From Bacteroidota bacterium (GTDB lineage Bacteria; Bacteroidota; Bacteroidia; Chitinophagales; Chitinophagaceae): DNA of 10,235 bases. This document shows positions 1-9,300 of the stretch, piece after piece (position 1 is the stretch's first letter; every line of letters starts with the position of its first letter). Position numbers and translations under genes: made by a program. Location: contig JAEZAY010000522.1 in NCBI GenBank assembly GCA_023427575.1, positions 1 to 10,235 of the forward strand, given 5' to 3'. The notes beneath the pieces are model-generated. The model was not told the DNA's origin, searched no databases, and saw nothing but the letters and a program-made list of their open reading frames with translations.

Positions 1-42
1 GCTTAGCCTTCTATTTCCGGCTGAATGCCATTTTTTTACAAA

Positions 43-444
43 TCAGTTTTTGGGCGATTCTAATCCGGATTCTTCTTTTTCTGCTTCATTCAGATTACTT
101 TCCAGTGTATGCGACTCACTGTCGTACATGCCACCCAATTCATCGCGAACAGTATGCTCCCAGATCTTTGCCCGGATAATATAAGCCACCCGGCCAATCA
201 GTTGGGCGCTGACCGGTGCCGTTAGGGTTATAAAAAATATTATCGCCAGCGCTCTCGACGTAACGCCAACATCCTGAAAATGAAAAGCACCCCCGATCAG
301 GATCAGGCCCACGCCCAGCGTTGCCGCCTTGGTTGTAACGGATAGGCGCAGGTAGAGATCGGGCATCCTTAGAATTCCAATAGATGCGAGCAACACCGCA
401 ATAGCGCCAACGCCCATACAAAATGCGATCAGAAAATTAATCAT
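43..444 (-). CDS. mrpG: Na+/H+ antiporter subunit G (MrpG/MnhG)
   Basis: Small membrane subunit of the Mrp antiporter, 133 aa from the chosen start. Three hydrophobic segments are visible (about residues 3-24, 39-56 and 64-90). The family motif PDLYLRLSVTTKAATLG (28-44) and the segment TAPVSAQLIGRVAY (75-88) are both typical of MrpG. The ATG at 444 is preferred because the protein then begins MINFLIAF, directly at the first membrane helix; an upstream in-frame ATG at 480 would add 12 charged residues and lengthen the overlap with mrpF. With the ATG at 444 the gene overlaps the mrpF stop by 8 nt. The C-terminal ~40 residues are hydrophilic and acidic, longer than in the Bacillus protein as I recall it. 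It is the last mrp gene; only 42 nt follow before the window edge, with no clear terminator. Confidence 0.95.
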   Translation of the reverse strand: MINFLIAFCMGVGAIAVLLASIGILRMPDLYLRLSVTTKAATLGVGLILIGGAFHFQDVGVTSRALAIIFFITLTAPVSAQLIGRVAYIIRAKIWEHTVRDELGGMYDSESHTLESNLNEAEKEESGLESPKN

Positions 445-712
445 TTCGGTTTCTTTTTTCCAGGTAATACGAAAATGCAACGGTTGACAAAAACCCGATC
501 AGTGCAACTACCATCCCGATATCCAAAAAAGTGGACTGATCCGTGAGAATGCTATAAACCGCTATCGCCCCAATGCCAATGGTTACCATCAGGTCGATGG
601 ATATAACCCGGTCGACAATGCTGGGGCCTTTCAGGAACCGGATGAACACCAGTATCGTTGACAGCGAGAGAATCGGTAGTATTCCGTATAATATATAGTT
701 GTGTAAATTCAT
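437..712 (-). CDS. mrpF: Na+/H+ antiporter subunit F (MrpF/MnhF)
   Basis: A 91-residue subunit with three predicted membrane helices (about 5-26, 36-56 and 62-84). The family hallmark GPSIVDRVISIDL (29-41) is present, with acidic Asp34 and Asp40, followed by TFLDIGMVVALIGFLSTVAF (61-80). Acidic residues in this first motif lie near the proposed sodium path in studied Mrp complexes (family knowledge, not shown here). Length is normal for MrpF. The ATG at 712 lies 2 nt after the mrpE stop, and the 3' end overlaps the start of mrpG, so translation is probably coupled on both sides. Confidence 0.96.
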   Translation of the reverse strand: MNLHNYILYGILPILSLSTILVFIRFLKGPSIVDRVISIDLMVTIGIGAIAVYSILTDQSTFLDIGMVVALIGFLSTVAFSYYLEKRNRND

Positions 713-714
713 TA

Positions 715-1194
715 TTACCGTATAATATTCAGCAATGGCTTTTCAAGTCCTGATTTTATTGAATCAACGAACTTTGCCCGGTCTTCCAGATACATTCCAT
801 GAACATACATAACCTTCCGATCATCGGACACATCAATCACAAGAGTACCGGGAGTAAGCGAAATCAGGCTTGCCAGTAAAGTGATTTCCAGATCTGTTCT
901 TGCCTCCAGCTCCAGTTTGATGATACCGGGTTTCATATGAAGATTGGAAGTCATCACTTCATAAGCTACCTGCAAATTGGCTTTCAGCATCTCGTACAAG
1001 AAGAAAAAGAAAAAGCCGATGATCTTAAAAGCGATGGTAAAATAACGCCGGTCAGGACTGTCTCTGCTATTGATCCAAAGCACAAAAAAGCTGATAACAA
1101 AACCGGCGAAGAAATTGATATAGGTGAATGAACCCGTTAAGGCTACCCATACCAGCGTCAGCATTACGTTCAGTAAAAACCTTTTCTGCATCAT
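715..1194 (-). CDS. mrpE: Na+/H+ antiporter subunit E (MrpE/MnhE)
   Basis: Subunit E of the Mrp complex, 159 aa, a normal length. The N-terminal third is membrane-embedded (helices about 7-40 and 52-70). The rest is a soluble domain containing the conserved SLTPGTLVIDVS (112-123) and YVHGM (130-134) segments that identify the MNHE family. The role of MrpE is assembly and full activity of the complex rather than a clear channel function (family knowledge). Two consecutive ATG codons occur at 1194 and 1191. The first overlaps the mrpD stop in a 4-nt ATGA arrangement, the usual coupled start; the second would shorten the protein by one residue. Confidence 0.96.
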   Translation of the reverse strand: MMQKRFLLNVMLTLVWVALTGSFTYINFFAGFVISFFVLWINSRDSPDRRYFTIAFKIIGFFFFFLYEMLKANLQVAYEVMTSNLHMKPGIIKLELEARTDLEITLLASLISLTPGTLVIDVSDDRKVMYVHGMYLEDRAKFVDSIKSGLEKPLLNIIR

Positions 1195-2720
1195 GGCGTC
1201 AAAATTGTATTTGTGGTTCCCAAAACAGCTTCAACATAAGGCTTTGTATCAACCAGCTCCGAAGCAATCCGCATTGAAAGCTGGAAAATATTTTCGGCCC
1301 CCAGTCCAATGTATAAGGTAATCAGACTTAAAAACAGGATGGGAACTATCAGCATAACCTTTTCCGTACCTGTCATCTGATCATAGTAGCGGACATATGG
1401 CTTCCGCACCAAATTTTCCGCTTTTTTCCAGAAAGCCTCCGACCAGAACCGGGTGATGACAAACAGCGTAATAAAACTTCCGAAGATGACACAACCCAGG
1501 AAATAATAATTAGCCGTGGCGAAACTTTCACGCATCAGGTTTATTTTTGGCCAGAACCCCGACAGTGGCGGCACTCCGATCAGCGAAAACAGCGGTATGG
1601 CGATCATAAGCGCCAGAAGGGGGTACTGTCCATAAATCCCACCCATTCGTTTCATGTTCAGCTCTCCATTAATTTTATAAACCAGACCTCCTACCAGGAA
1701 CAGGTTTGTTTTAATTATGATATCATGAATCAGGTAAAAAATAGTTGCTGTTAACGCGGCGGCTGTGAACATTCCCAAACCTCCGATCATATACCCGATA
1801 TGGCATACGATCATGTATGAAAATAATTTGCGCATATTGGTTTGAACCAGCGCGCCCAGGCCTCCGCTTATCAGGGTAAGCCCGCCCAGAATTACGATCA
1901 GGGTTTTCATGAATTCATCCGGAATAAAAATCAGGCTGAATACCCGCAGCAGGGCATAAATCCCCACCTTGGTAAGCAATCCCGCAAAGATGGAAGATAT
2001 AGCCGCCTGCGGCGTATGATAAGAATCGGGAAGCCAGAAATACAATGGAAATATGGCCGATTTGATTCCGAACCCAACCAGGAACAGAACGGCCGTTACC
2101 TGCACAAGCCCCTGGTTTTTTATGGTCTGAATTTTTCCCGACAGATCCGCCATGTTCAAACTGCCGGCAAGGCCATACAATACCGCGATGGCGGTTAAGA
2201 AGATCATTGAAGCCAGAAAATTCAGGGTAAAATATTTCACCGCTCCTTCTATCTGCGATTTCTTTCCCCCCAGCGTTATAAACACGAATGAAGAGATGAT
2301 GATAACTTCAAACCAGACATACAGGTTAAAGATATCACCGGTCAGAAAGGCGCCGTTTAAGCCCATGATCAGGAAATGAAAGCTGGGAAAATACCCAAAC
2401 TTCATCCTTGCCTTTTTTATGGTAACGGAAGAGAATACCACCACCGCCGCGGCTGAAAGCGAAGCCAGCAAAACCATGGTGGCGCTGAAGGTATCGGCAA
2501 CAAATGAAATTCCTATTGGCGCTTTCCAGTTCCCGCCCTGCATGGTCAGAATTCCGTTTTCATACACCTTGCTGAACAGGATCACGGCAATAAAAACGGC
2601 AATTACGCTTCCGGTGATGCTGATTATCTTCTGGGCCAGGATCCGCTTCCAGAAAAACAGTAAAATAATCGCCAGTAAAAGTTGAAATATTACCGGCAAT
2701 ATGATCAGGTTAATAGTCAT
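1191..2720 (-). CDS. mrpD: Na+/H+ antiporter subunit D (MrpD/MnhD), NuoN/NuoM-like
   Basis: A 509-residue polytopic inner-membrane protein of the complex I NuoL/M/N family (Proton_antipo_M domain about 120-420), slightly longer than typical MrpD (about 490-500). The expected channel residues are visible: Glu138 in YVWFEVI (TM5), Lys220 in [20 protein letters not shown], Lys251 in [12 protein letters not shown], His332 and Lys337 in [12 protein letters not shown], and Lys392 in GFWPKINLM. Phe137-Glu138 match the FE pair reported as important in Bacillus MrpD. Together with MrpA it probably carries the proton side of Na+/H+ exchange. The ATG overlaps the end of mrpC by 11 nt, and the stop overlaps mrpE by 4 nt. 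Absence of neighbouring hydrophilic complex I or hydrogenase genes, and the presence of all other mrp genes, rule out a nuo or mbh assignment. Confidence 0.97.
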   Translation of the reverse strand: MTINLIILPVIFQLLLAIILLFFWKRILAQKIISITGSVIAVFIAVILFSKVYENGILTMQGGNWKAPIGISFVADTFSATMVLLASLSAAAVVVFSSVTIKKARMKFGYFPSFHFLIMGLNGAFLTGDIFNLYVWFEVIIISSFVFITLGGKKSQIEGAVKYFTLNFLASMIFLTAIAVLYGLAGSLNMADLSGKIQTIKNQGLVQVTAVLFLVGFGIKSAIFPLYFWLPDSYHTPQAAISSIFAGLLTKVGIYALLRVFSLIFIPDEFMKTLIVILGGLTLISGGLGALVQTNMRKLFSYMIVCHIGYMIGGLGMFTAAALTATIFYLIHDIIIKTNLFLVGGLVYKINGELNMKRMGGIYGQYPLLALMIAIPLFSLIGVPPLSGFWPKINLMRESFATANYYFLGCVIFGSFITLFVITRFWSEAFWKKAENLVRKPYVRYYDQMTGTEKVMLIVPILFLSLITLYIGLGAENIFQLSMRIASELVDTKPYVEAVLGTTNTILTP

Positions 2721-3069
2721 CGTCTTCTTCTGTTGAATGTATTTCGTCCAGGTCGTCTGTTTCTACTACTATATATGTCCGCTTAATCAAAACAATGGCG
2801 AAAGATTGCAAACCGAAACTGATAACAATAGCGGTCAGGATCAGCGACTGGGGAACCGGATCTGCGTAAACGGCGCCCAGAATATTATTGATGGAGGGAA
2901 TGATGGGCGGTTTTCCCCGCACGAGCCCGCCTAAAAGAAAGATCAGCAGGTTTACTCCGTTTCCGAGTAAAACTAGACCGATCACCAGTTTAATCAAACT
3001 TCGTCTTATCATGAGGTTTATACCCGCCGCATACAGAAGCCCCACAATTATCGCAAGAATTATTTCCAT
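2710..3069 (-). CDS. mrpC: Na+/H+ antiporter subunit C (MrpC/MnhC), NuoK-like
   Basis: NuoK-like small subunit, 119 aa from the ATG at 3069, with three membrane helices (about 2-20, 25-49 and 74-95). The family pattern is clear: [15 protein letters not shown] (30-44) and [18 protein letters not shown] (69-86). The ATG at 3069 is chosen over the in-frame ATG at 3114: it lies 1 nt after the mrpB stop, and the protein then starts at the first helix, whereas the longer form adds 15 non-conserved residues read from the end of mrpB. The C-terminus is strongly acidic (ends STEEDDDY). The 3' end overlaps mrpD by 11 nt. Confidence 0.96.
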   Translation of the reverse strand: MEIILAIIVGLLYAAGINLMIRRSLIKLVIGLVLLGNGVNLLIFLLGGLVRGKPPIIPSINNILGAVYADPVPQSLILTAIVISFGLQSFAIVLIKRTYIVVETDDLDEIHSTEEDDDY

Positions 3070-3070
3070 A

Positions 3071-3481
3071 TTAAACCGACTCTGAAATGGTAAAAATGAT
3101 GGTAAGTGCCACACCCAGCACTACCAGGTAAACTCCCGTATCGAACAATAGGGCGCTGCCGATCATTCCCACCACAGGGAATGGTTCATTCACCCAAAGC
3201 CCTGTCATCACAGGCAGCCCCTGAAAAAGCGGCAGGCAGGCGCTGAATATCGTTAATGCCAGCCCCATAGGCATCAGGGCCATGGGATGCACGCGCAACA
3301 TTTTTTTGGTGTTTTTCAGCCCATAAGCGAAAGAATGCAATACAAACGCGATCGCCGCAATGATCCCACCTACAAAACCGCCGCCCGGGAGATAATGCCC
3401 GCGCAGCAGGATAAATATGGAAAACAGCAGCAGGAGCGGCAGCAGAAAAGTGGTTGCCGTTCTGAAGATTAGTAGTTTCAT
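3071..3481 (-). CDS. mrpB: Na+/H+ antiporter subunit B (MrpB/MnhB)
   Basis: A 136-residue membrane protein of the MnhB family with four predicted helices. The diagnostic motif [11 protein letters not shown] sits at 29-39, and [15 protein letters not shown] at 109-123. Pro32 and Phe36 have the spacing of the Pro/Phe pair described as important in Bacillus MrpB (from memory). MrpB is a separate gene here, not fused to MrpA as in some lineages. Its start overlaps the mrpA stop in an ATGA arrangement, and its stop lies 1 nt before the mrpC ATG. The protein packs against the MrpA C-terminal domain in known structures. Confidence 0.97.
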   Translation of the reverse strand: MKLLIFRTATTFLLPLLLLFSIFILLRGHYLPGGGFVGGIIAAIAFVLHSFAYGLKNTKKMLRVHPMALMPMGLALTIFSACLPLFQGLPVMTGLWVNEPFPVVGMIGSALLFDTGVYLVVLGVALTIIFTISESV

Positions 3482-5787
3482 AATTCCTGATCGTATTTAT
3501 TCAGTTGTAATTTTAAAAGGGCGAAAACACCCAGTGCCGAAATTGTAAGTACGGTAATCTCCACCATGGTGTCCAGGCCGCGGAAATCAACGAGAATCAC
3601 ATTCACAACGTTTTTACCCTTTGCCAGGATATAGGCATTTTCAGCCATAAACCGGCTGGTTTCTTTATTCGTTGGTTCATACAGAACTTCCAGTCCCAAT
3701 ATCGTAATAAGCGTTCCGAAGATGATTGATACCAATGCATCGCGGAGCCGGATCAGCCGGTTTGAATAGTTGATGTACTTGGGCAGCCGATACAGTACCA
3801 GTACAAATAAGATAACGGTTAAGGTATCAATGGCAAACTGGGTCATGGCAAGATCGGGCGCGCTGTAAAAAACATAAATAAGACAGATACAATATCCGAT
3901 AACGCCCATGGCCGCAATGGCCGCAAGCCGCGAAGGCGTGTATACAGTGTAGCCAATGGCTGAAATCAGAATCAGCATCACCACCATCTCGGTACTCGTT
4001 AATGGCGAAATCTTTTGAAAGTCGACATAAAAAGCTACCTGGGTAAAAGACTGGTAGGCGAGTAAAATCGTAAGAAACGAAATGATCGTCAATACATAAA
4101 TCCGCAGATAGCCGTTTTGAAGCAGGTGGGTCCACAAATTGGCGAATCCCCGGAAGCGGCGGCTGAACAGAACAGCCAAATTATAGGGGGAAAAGCGTTG
4201 AAACTTCGCCATTATATTTTCGTGACGAAGCCCTGGTTTGAAAAACAGATACAGCAAAATTCCGCCCAGCAAGGTGACTGCACTCAGGGCTAGAACGGTA
4301 TTGAATCCATGCCATAATTTAAGTTCAATGGCTTCCGCGCCAGGAGATACCGCACTCAATGCCGGCTGAACAATACCGCCGCTGATGGATACGGGAAACA
4401 AACCGAAGAAAAGTCCGCCGATGCCTAGTAAAACCGGTGGCAGCCACATTCTCCAGCCGGGCATATGCACCGATTTCAACGAATCGGGAAGTTCGCCCGC
4501 AAAAGGCTTAATACCCGCCAGGATGCTGGCATAGATCAGCAGCATATTGGTAATAACAGCCACCACGATCAAAACTGTGGGTGAAATTTCCAAGCCCAGA
4601 ATGGATTCATATACAAGATCTTTTCCTAAAAATCCGATGGCCGGTGGAATTCCCGAATTGGATAACATAGCCAATGCTCCTGCAATAGCTACCGGCATCA
4701 TTACTTTCCGTAATCCCGACAGTTTGCTTACATCCCTGGTACCGGTTTCATGGTCGATGATGCCAGTGATCAGGAATAGGGCGGCCTTGTACAAGGCATG
4801 GACAATGATAAAAACGATCATCGCCAGCAGCGCTCCCGGAGTTCCCAGCCCGATCAAAAAAACCAGCATCCCCAGTGCCGAAATGGTTGAATAGGCAAGA
4901 ACTTCCTTCAGATCTTTTCTGAATATGGAATGAAAGGCCGAATAGATCATGGTAAAGCCGCCAACCAGCATCAGGGTATTGTTCCAGACCGGCATATCGC
5001 CAAGGATGGGTGTAAATCGCGCCAGAACATAAATCCCGGCTTTCACCATGGTAGCCGAATGAAGGTAAGTGGAAACCGGCGTGGGCGCCTTCATGGCGCC
5101 GGGAAGCCAAAAATGCAATGGAAACTGGGCCGACTTTGAAAAAGCGGCAATAAATAATAAAATTACGATCAGCAGATAAAATGGATGTTCTTTCAGCAGT
5201 TCCGCCGAACCCAGCATTTCGCTGATGGAATAAGTTTGAGCGATGTTCCCCATCAGGGCAAATGCAGCCATCAGGAAGAAGCCGCCCAGGCCGGTAATGG
5301 CCAGCGCTATCAATGCCGATTTGCGGGATTCCTTGTTCTCATTGTCGTAGCCGATCAGGAAAAAAGAGCTGATACTGGTCAGCTCCCAAAAAACAAAAAG
5401 CGTGAAAATATTATCGGATAGCACCATTCCGAGCATGGCGCCCATAAAAAGCGAAAGATACCCGTAAAAGCGGTCCAGGTAAGGATCGCCTTTCATATAG
5501 GCCGAACTGTATAAAAACACCAAGGACCCGATGCCCGTTATCATCAGCGCAAACAAAATGGAAAGCCCGTCGACCAGAAAATTAAAATTGATACCCATGG
5601 AAGGAACCCAGGAGTATGAAAGCAGTTGAACATCACCGTTGGAAACCGCCGGCAGATAGGAAAGGAAATAGATAAACAGGCTCAATGGCAGCGCAGTCAT
5701 AAATAACGACCATTTCCCCCTCAGTGGTTTCCCCGCCAGTGGCGCAAAAGATGCAACAATAAATCCAGACAGTACAGCTACTAACAT
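3478..5787 (-). CDS. mrpA: Na+/H+ antiporter subunit A (MrpA/MnhA), NuoL-like with MbhD/MbhE-like C-terminus
   Basis: Largest subunit, 769 aa from the ATG at 5787, with about 20 membrane helices. Domains in order: Proton_antipo_N (about 60-105), Proton_antipo_M (about 120-400) and a C-terminal MbhD/DUF4040-like plus MbhE-like part (about 598-765). Channel residues visible: Glu135 in [15 protein letters not shown], Lys218 in [14 protein letters not shown], His243 and Lys249 in [13 protein letters not shown], Lys334 in [10 protein letters not shown], and Lys389/Glu394 in [11 protein letters not shown]. The C-terminal part carries [10 protein letters not shown] (642-651) and [19 protein letters not shown] (729-747) with Asp739 and Glu743. 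Asp654 occupies a place where I expect Glu. An in-frame TTG three codons upstream (5796) is possible but less likely. First gene of the operon; its stop overlaps mrpB. Confidence 0.97.
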   Translation of the reverse strand: MLVAVLSGFIVASFAPLAGKPLRGKWSLFMTALPLSLFIYFLSYLPAVSNGDVQLLSYSWVPSMGINFNFLVDGLSILFALMITGIGSLVFLYSSAYMKGDPYLDRFYGYLSLFMGAMLGMVLSDNIFTLFVFWELTSISSFFLIGYDNENKESRKSALIALAITGLGGFFLMAAFALMGNIAQTYSISEMLGSAELLKEHPFYLLIVILLFIAAFSKSAQFPLHFWLPGAMKAPTPVSTYLHSATMVKAGIYVLARFTPILGDMPVWNNTLMLVGGFTMIYSAFHSIFRKDLKEVLAYSTISALGMLVFLIGLGTPGALLAMIVFIIVHALYKAALFLITGIIDHETGTRDVSKLSGLRKVMMPVAIAGALAMLSNSGIPPAIGFLGKDLVYESILGLEISPTVLIVVAVITNMLLIYASILAGIKPFAGELPDSLKSVHMPGWRMWLPPVLLGIGGLFFGLFPVSISGGIVQPALSAVSPGAEAIELKLWHGFNTVLALSAVTLLGGILLYLFFKPGLRHENIMAKFQRFSPYNLAVLFSRRFRGFANLWTHLLQNGYLRIYVLTIISFLTILLAYQSFTQVAFYVDFQKISPLTSTEMVVMLILISAIGYTVYTPSRLAAIAAMGVIGYCICLIYVFYSAPDLAMTQFAIDTLTVILFVLVLYRLPKYINYSNRLIRLRDALVSIIFGTLITILGLEVLYEPTNKETSRFMAENAYILAKGKNVVNVILVDFRGLDTMVEITVLTISALGVFALLKLQLNKYDQEL

Positions 5788-5824
5788 GTATGGCAATTTT
5801 TAAATCTTCAACGGCATCCGTATT

Positions 5825-5840
5825 TACAACAATGGTTGTA
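5825..5840. promoter_or_regulatory. Perfect palindrome upstream of mrpA (possible operator or leader hairpin)
   Basis: TACAAC and GTTGTA form 6-bp inverted arms around a 4-nt spacer, 37 nt ahead of the mrpA ATG. The position would suit a repressor site or a hairpin in the mrp leader RNA. Arms of 6 bp are expected about once by chance in a gap of this size, so the assignment is tentative. Confidence 0.3.
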
Positions 5841-6102
5841 TTCTGAATCAGGGAAATACAAAACCACCATCTACTATGCAGCAGCGCAAGATAGTTCCAT
5901 CAGTATTTTTAAAGATATTAATTTTTAGTAAAAGAGAAATTGAGGCCTTTTGAAGAGAAGGTTTTCAGCCACGATTTTTAAACAACATATTGTGTAAGGC
6001 AGTATTTCTGTACCACTGCAACGGATCAGTAATTGTTCTAATAAACTCCACTGAAAAAAATCTTAATTATTAAAGTAACAGCTAAACATTCTCACACAAA
6101 TC

Positions 6103-6152
6103 TGATCCGATCTTAATCCAGCGAAAGACTTATTGGCTAATCATGATCCGAT
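6103..6152 (+). repeat. Direct repeat TGATCCGAT, two copies
   Basis: Copies at 6103-6111 and 6144-6152 are 41 nt apart start to start. A related inverted 7-mer, CGGATCA, lies at 6022-6028. They could be binding sites for a regulator of either divergent operon, but the core GATCCG also turns up elsewhere in this window's coding sequence. Confidence 0.3.
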
Positions 6153-6184
6153 GCGGCGCAACCACTTTGTCATGGTTTGGTCAG

Positions 6185-6254
6185 AATCGGGCCTATCCGG
6201 GTTTTACGAAATCCGAAAACCCAATTTTTTCCCGATTGCGGGGATTCTTTCCCT
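6185..6254 (+). promoter_or_regulatory. Nested inverted repeats in the susC leader (possible structured 5' UTR)
   Basis: Outer arms AATCGGG (6185-6191) and CCCGATT (6231-6237) are perfectly complementary over 7 bp. They enclose an inner 7-bp stem, GGGTTTT (6199-6205) with AAAACCC (6216-6222), which has a 10-nt loop and is followed by TTTTTT (6225-6230). A short third stem, GGGA (6241-6244) with TCCC (6250-6253), follows. The inner stem plus T-run resembles a weak intrinsic terminator on the plus strand, and the outer stem would bury that T-run. All of this lies 60-130 nt before the susC-like ATG. No known riboswitch class is recognised. Confidence 0.4.
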
Positions 6255-6313
6255 ATTATGAAAGTCCATCGCTTTAGGATACACCAAATTGCGGGCTCAA
6301 TTCTACCCATTCT

Positions 6314-9300
6314 ATGCGTTCATATTTACTGTTTGGATTTTTTTCTTTTTTTCTGGCTCTGGTTTCACAAGCTCAAACAGCCTCATTGCGCGGATCGGTG
6401 GTTCATGAATCAACGGGCCAGCCCCTGGCCGGCGCTACCATTACCCTGAATGATGATCAATATAAAACCGCCACCGATGAATCGGGAACTTTTTCAATAA
6501 AAGCATCCGCGGGAGACCTGTTAACCATTTCTTTTGTAGGATTTTATCCGCTCGAATACCGGATCCTTGAGACGAATAATTCCGAATTGCAGTTTATGCT
6601 GTCGCCGCTGGTAGATACCTTATCGGAAATTATTGTAACCTCCGCGCTGGGCATGAAACGTTCTTCCCGTGAACTGGGCGCCAGTACGGCTTTTGTAACA
6701 AACCGCGACCTGAACCAGGGCAGAACCATTAACCCGCTTTTTGGACTAACCAGTAAGGTTGCCGGGCTTCGGATCAACAGCTACGACAGCAAAGTGGATC
6801 CTCAGATCCAGATCAGCCTGCGCGGGAACCGGTCGCTGAGCCGTAGTGCCGGCATTGATGGCAGAAACCCCAATGCCCCGATATATGTGGTGGACGGAAT
6901 GCCTATTCCGGATATAAGCCGCCTGAACCCCAATGATATAGAAAGCATTACCGTACTTAAAGGCGCCAATGCCGCCGCCCTTTACGGATCGGAAGGGGTG
7001 AACGGGGCTCTGATGATCACCACCAAATCGGGAAAAAAGGGAAAAACCCTGGTTCAGCTCAGTCATACCACCACCCTTTCGAAAGTATTTCTGCTTCCGC
7101 CGGCCCAGAAGATCTTTGGACAGGGCAATGAAGGGGTTTATGATCCAACACAATATCAGTCATGGGGACCCAAATATGATGGCGAAAAAAAAGATTTCGG
7201 GCTTCCCCTCCCCGATGGCAGCCAGCCGAAATTGCTGTATGCGGCGCCTTCCCGCGACAACCGGCTTGATCTATTCCAAAATGGATTGAATATCCTGAAT
7301 GATGTTTCCTTTTCCGGCGGCGATGATAAAAGCAGTTTCTATCTTTCCTTACAAAATGTGGATGTAAAAGGAATTATTCCGGAAGACAAAAACAACCGCA
7401 CAAACCTTCGTTTTAACGGGTCGCGGAAAATTGGCGGACTGAATGTTTCCTACTCCATTAATTATGTACTGAATAAAAAAAGCACCACACCCGATGGCCC
7501 CTGGGTTGGAGCCTACCGCTATCCTTCCAATTTCGATTTTGGAATGGTAAAAGATTGGGAAAATCCAATGTCGCCGGGTAACCCCCTCAACTATTTTACC
7601 AGCCAGGGAAGCTGGTTAAGAAATCCTTATTTCCTGATCGACAATATCCGCGATGAAAGCCGCCAGCAGCTTCTGAATGGAAAAATCGAATTTGAGTACC
7701 GCTTCAATCCCTGGTTTAAAACATTGTACCGGGTGGGGCTTTATTCGATGAATGATGAAACCAGAAACAGCACCCGCAAATTTGAAGCACCGGGAACCCG
7801 CAATACGGTGGGTTCGGTAAGCGATGGCTATAACAGCTATCAGCGCCTGAACAGCGATCTTATCTTACAATTCGATAAAGAATTTGACCGGTTCAGCACC
7901 AGGCTGATCCTTGGCCAGAACCTTCGTACCGATTACCGGAAACAAACCGGAATCGGGGCATCGAACCTTCTGTATCCGGATCTGCTGAATCCCGGAAGCC
8001 GGGTTGGGGAATTGAATGGAAGTTCCGCCCTCACCCAATACCGTTCGGCGGCGGGTTACGGAGAGTTGACCCTGGGCTACGATAATTTGCTGTTCCTGAC
8101 CTTAACCGGCCGGAACGACTGGGTTTCTGTTTTAAGCCGCGATAACAGATCCTATTTTTATCCGGGTCTGAGTCTTTCATTCATTGGATCGGAAGCCCTG
8201 GAGTTCCTGAGAAACAGCCAGGCGATTTCCTTTGCCAAACTCTATGCTTCCTGGAATAAAACCGGAAATGTAACCCTTTCACCCTATCAGCTGAATAATG
8301 CCTATTCGCAGGTAAATGGATTTCCATTCGGCGACATGGTTGGATTTCTTCCCGGTCTTATCAATCCGAACCCCAATATCCAACCGGAATTCGTGACCTC
8401 CTATGAAGCCGGTATCCAACTGAGCTTCTTAAAAAACCGGCTTAATTTCGAGGGCACCTATGTTTACAGCGATTCAAAAGGTCAGATCTTTAATGCCACC
8501 TCTTCTTCTTCCACCGGCTACAATTCTACCCGGGTGAATGCGGGCCGCCTAACTAACAGCATTGTTGAGTTAACCGTGAATAGCGACCTGGTGAAAACAA
8601 AAAACCTGAACTGGAACCTCGGCTTTAATTTCACCCATATCAATAATCAGGTGAAAGAGCTTTATGAAGGGCTCACCAATATCAACAATTTCAGGCAATC
8701 CTATGCAGTGATCGGCCAGCAGTATCCAAGTTTGCTGGTGAGTGATTACCAGCGCGATGATGAAGGAAGAGTGGTTGTAGATGCAGTAAGCGGCGATCCC
8801 TTAATTGCTTCGGAAAACCGGCATCTGGGCACCCTGATCCCGCCCTATCAAATGGGTATCAGCAATCAGATCCGGATCGGAAATATTTCGGTGGGCGCTC
8901 AGTTCGACTGGAGAATGGGCGGATGGCTTTATTCAGAAATTGTTCCAGCCATGTATGCTGCCGGAACCGATCCACGCACGGTTTATAACGATCGCCAGCC
9001 TTTTGTGTGGCCGAATTCGGTGATCAGAACCGCCGATGGGAAGTATGAAGTCAATACAGATAAAATGATCTCCGCTGCTGGCCGCGCATTCTGGACAAAA
9101 CAGGGCGAGGTGCAGATCAATACCGCCGCACCTTCTGATTTCTTCAAGCTGCGTGAACTCAATATCAGCTATCAGTTTCCAAAGCGGCTGTTTGGCGAAG
9201 GCTCATTCATCCGAAATGCAAGCATCAGCGCGGTGGCTACCAACTTGTTTATTATCCGTCATAAAGACAATAAATACGGCGATCCGGAATACCTGTATAA

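Larger units (their letters stand above)
43..5787 (-). other. mrpABCDEFG operon
   Basis: All seven mrp genes lie on one strand in the standard A-to-G order. Junctions are: A/B ATGA overlap, B/C 1-nt gap, C/D 11-nt overlap, D/E ATGA overlap, E/F 2-nt gap and F/G 8-nt overlap. No internal promoter or terminator has room to exist outside coding sequence. The layout is that of a group 1 (seven-subunit, separate A and B) Mrp system. All subunits appear intact, so an active Na+(Li+)/H+ antiporter at the inner membrane is expected. Confidence 0.95.
5788..6313. other. Divergent intergenic region between mrpA and susC-like gene
   Basis: This 526-bp stretch separates two outward-facing operons and must contain both promoters. 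It is AT-rich in the middle (about 5900-6100). I find no credible coding sequence: the only longer open frame, from a TTG at 6177, overlaps the susC-like gene and has no recognisable content. I could not place a convincing Bacteroidota-type promoter (TAnnTTTG at -7 with TTTG near -33) on either strand. TTTG occurs at 6166-6169 and 6176-6179 but no good -7 box follows. Notable structure is listed separately. Confidence 0.8.

Noticed and set aside
1..42. Possible terminator after mrpG
   Set aside because: Only a 3-bp stem can be formed and no T-run follows in the right direction; the segment is too short to judge.
445..480. Longer MrpG starting at the ATG at 480
   Set aside because: It would add 12 polar residues before the first helix with no family counterpart, and deepen the overlap with mrpF.
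1842..2685. Several plus-strand frames opposite mrpD
   Set aside because: They are antisense shadows of a clearly real gene; composition is unlike protein and no starts or motifs support them.
3070..3114. Longer MrpC starting at the ATG at 3114
   Set aside because: The extra 15 residues come from the end of mrpB in another frame; the ATG at 3069 sits right after the mrpB stop and begins the conserved protein.
1191..5787. Complex I (nuo) or membrane-bound hydrogenase genes suggested by NuoL/N/K-like proteins
   Set aside because: None of the hydrophilic subunits or NuoH is present, while the B, E, F and G subunits specific to Mrp all are.
6177..6449. A 90-codon plus-strand frame starting at a TTG upstream of the susC-like gene
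   Set aside because: It overlaps the signal peptide and N-terminal domain of the susC-like gene by about 136 nt, has no recognisable content, and its hydrophobic stretch is the signal-peptide DNA read out of frame.
7185..7192. A run of eight A within the susC-like gene, considered as a slippage or phase-variation site
   Set aside because: The reading frame is intact on both sides, runs of this length are not rare in Lys-rich codons, and there is no other sign of frameshifting.
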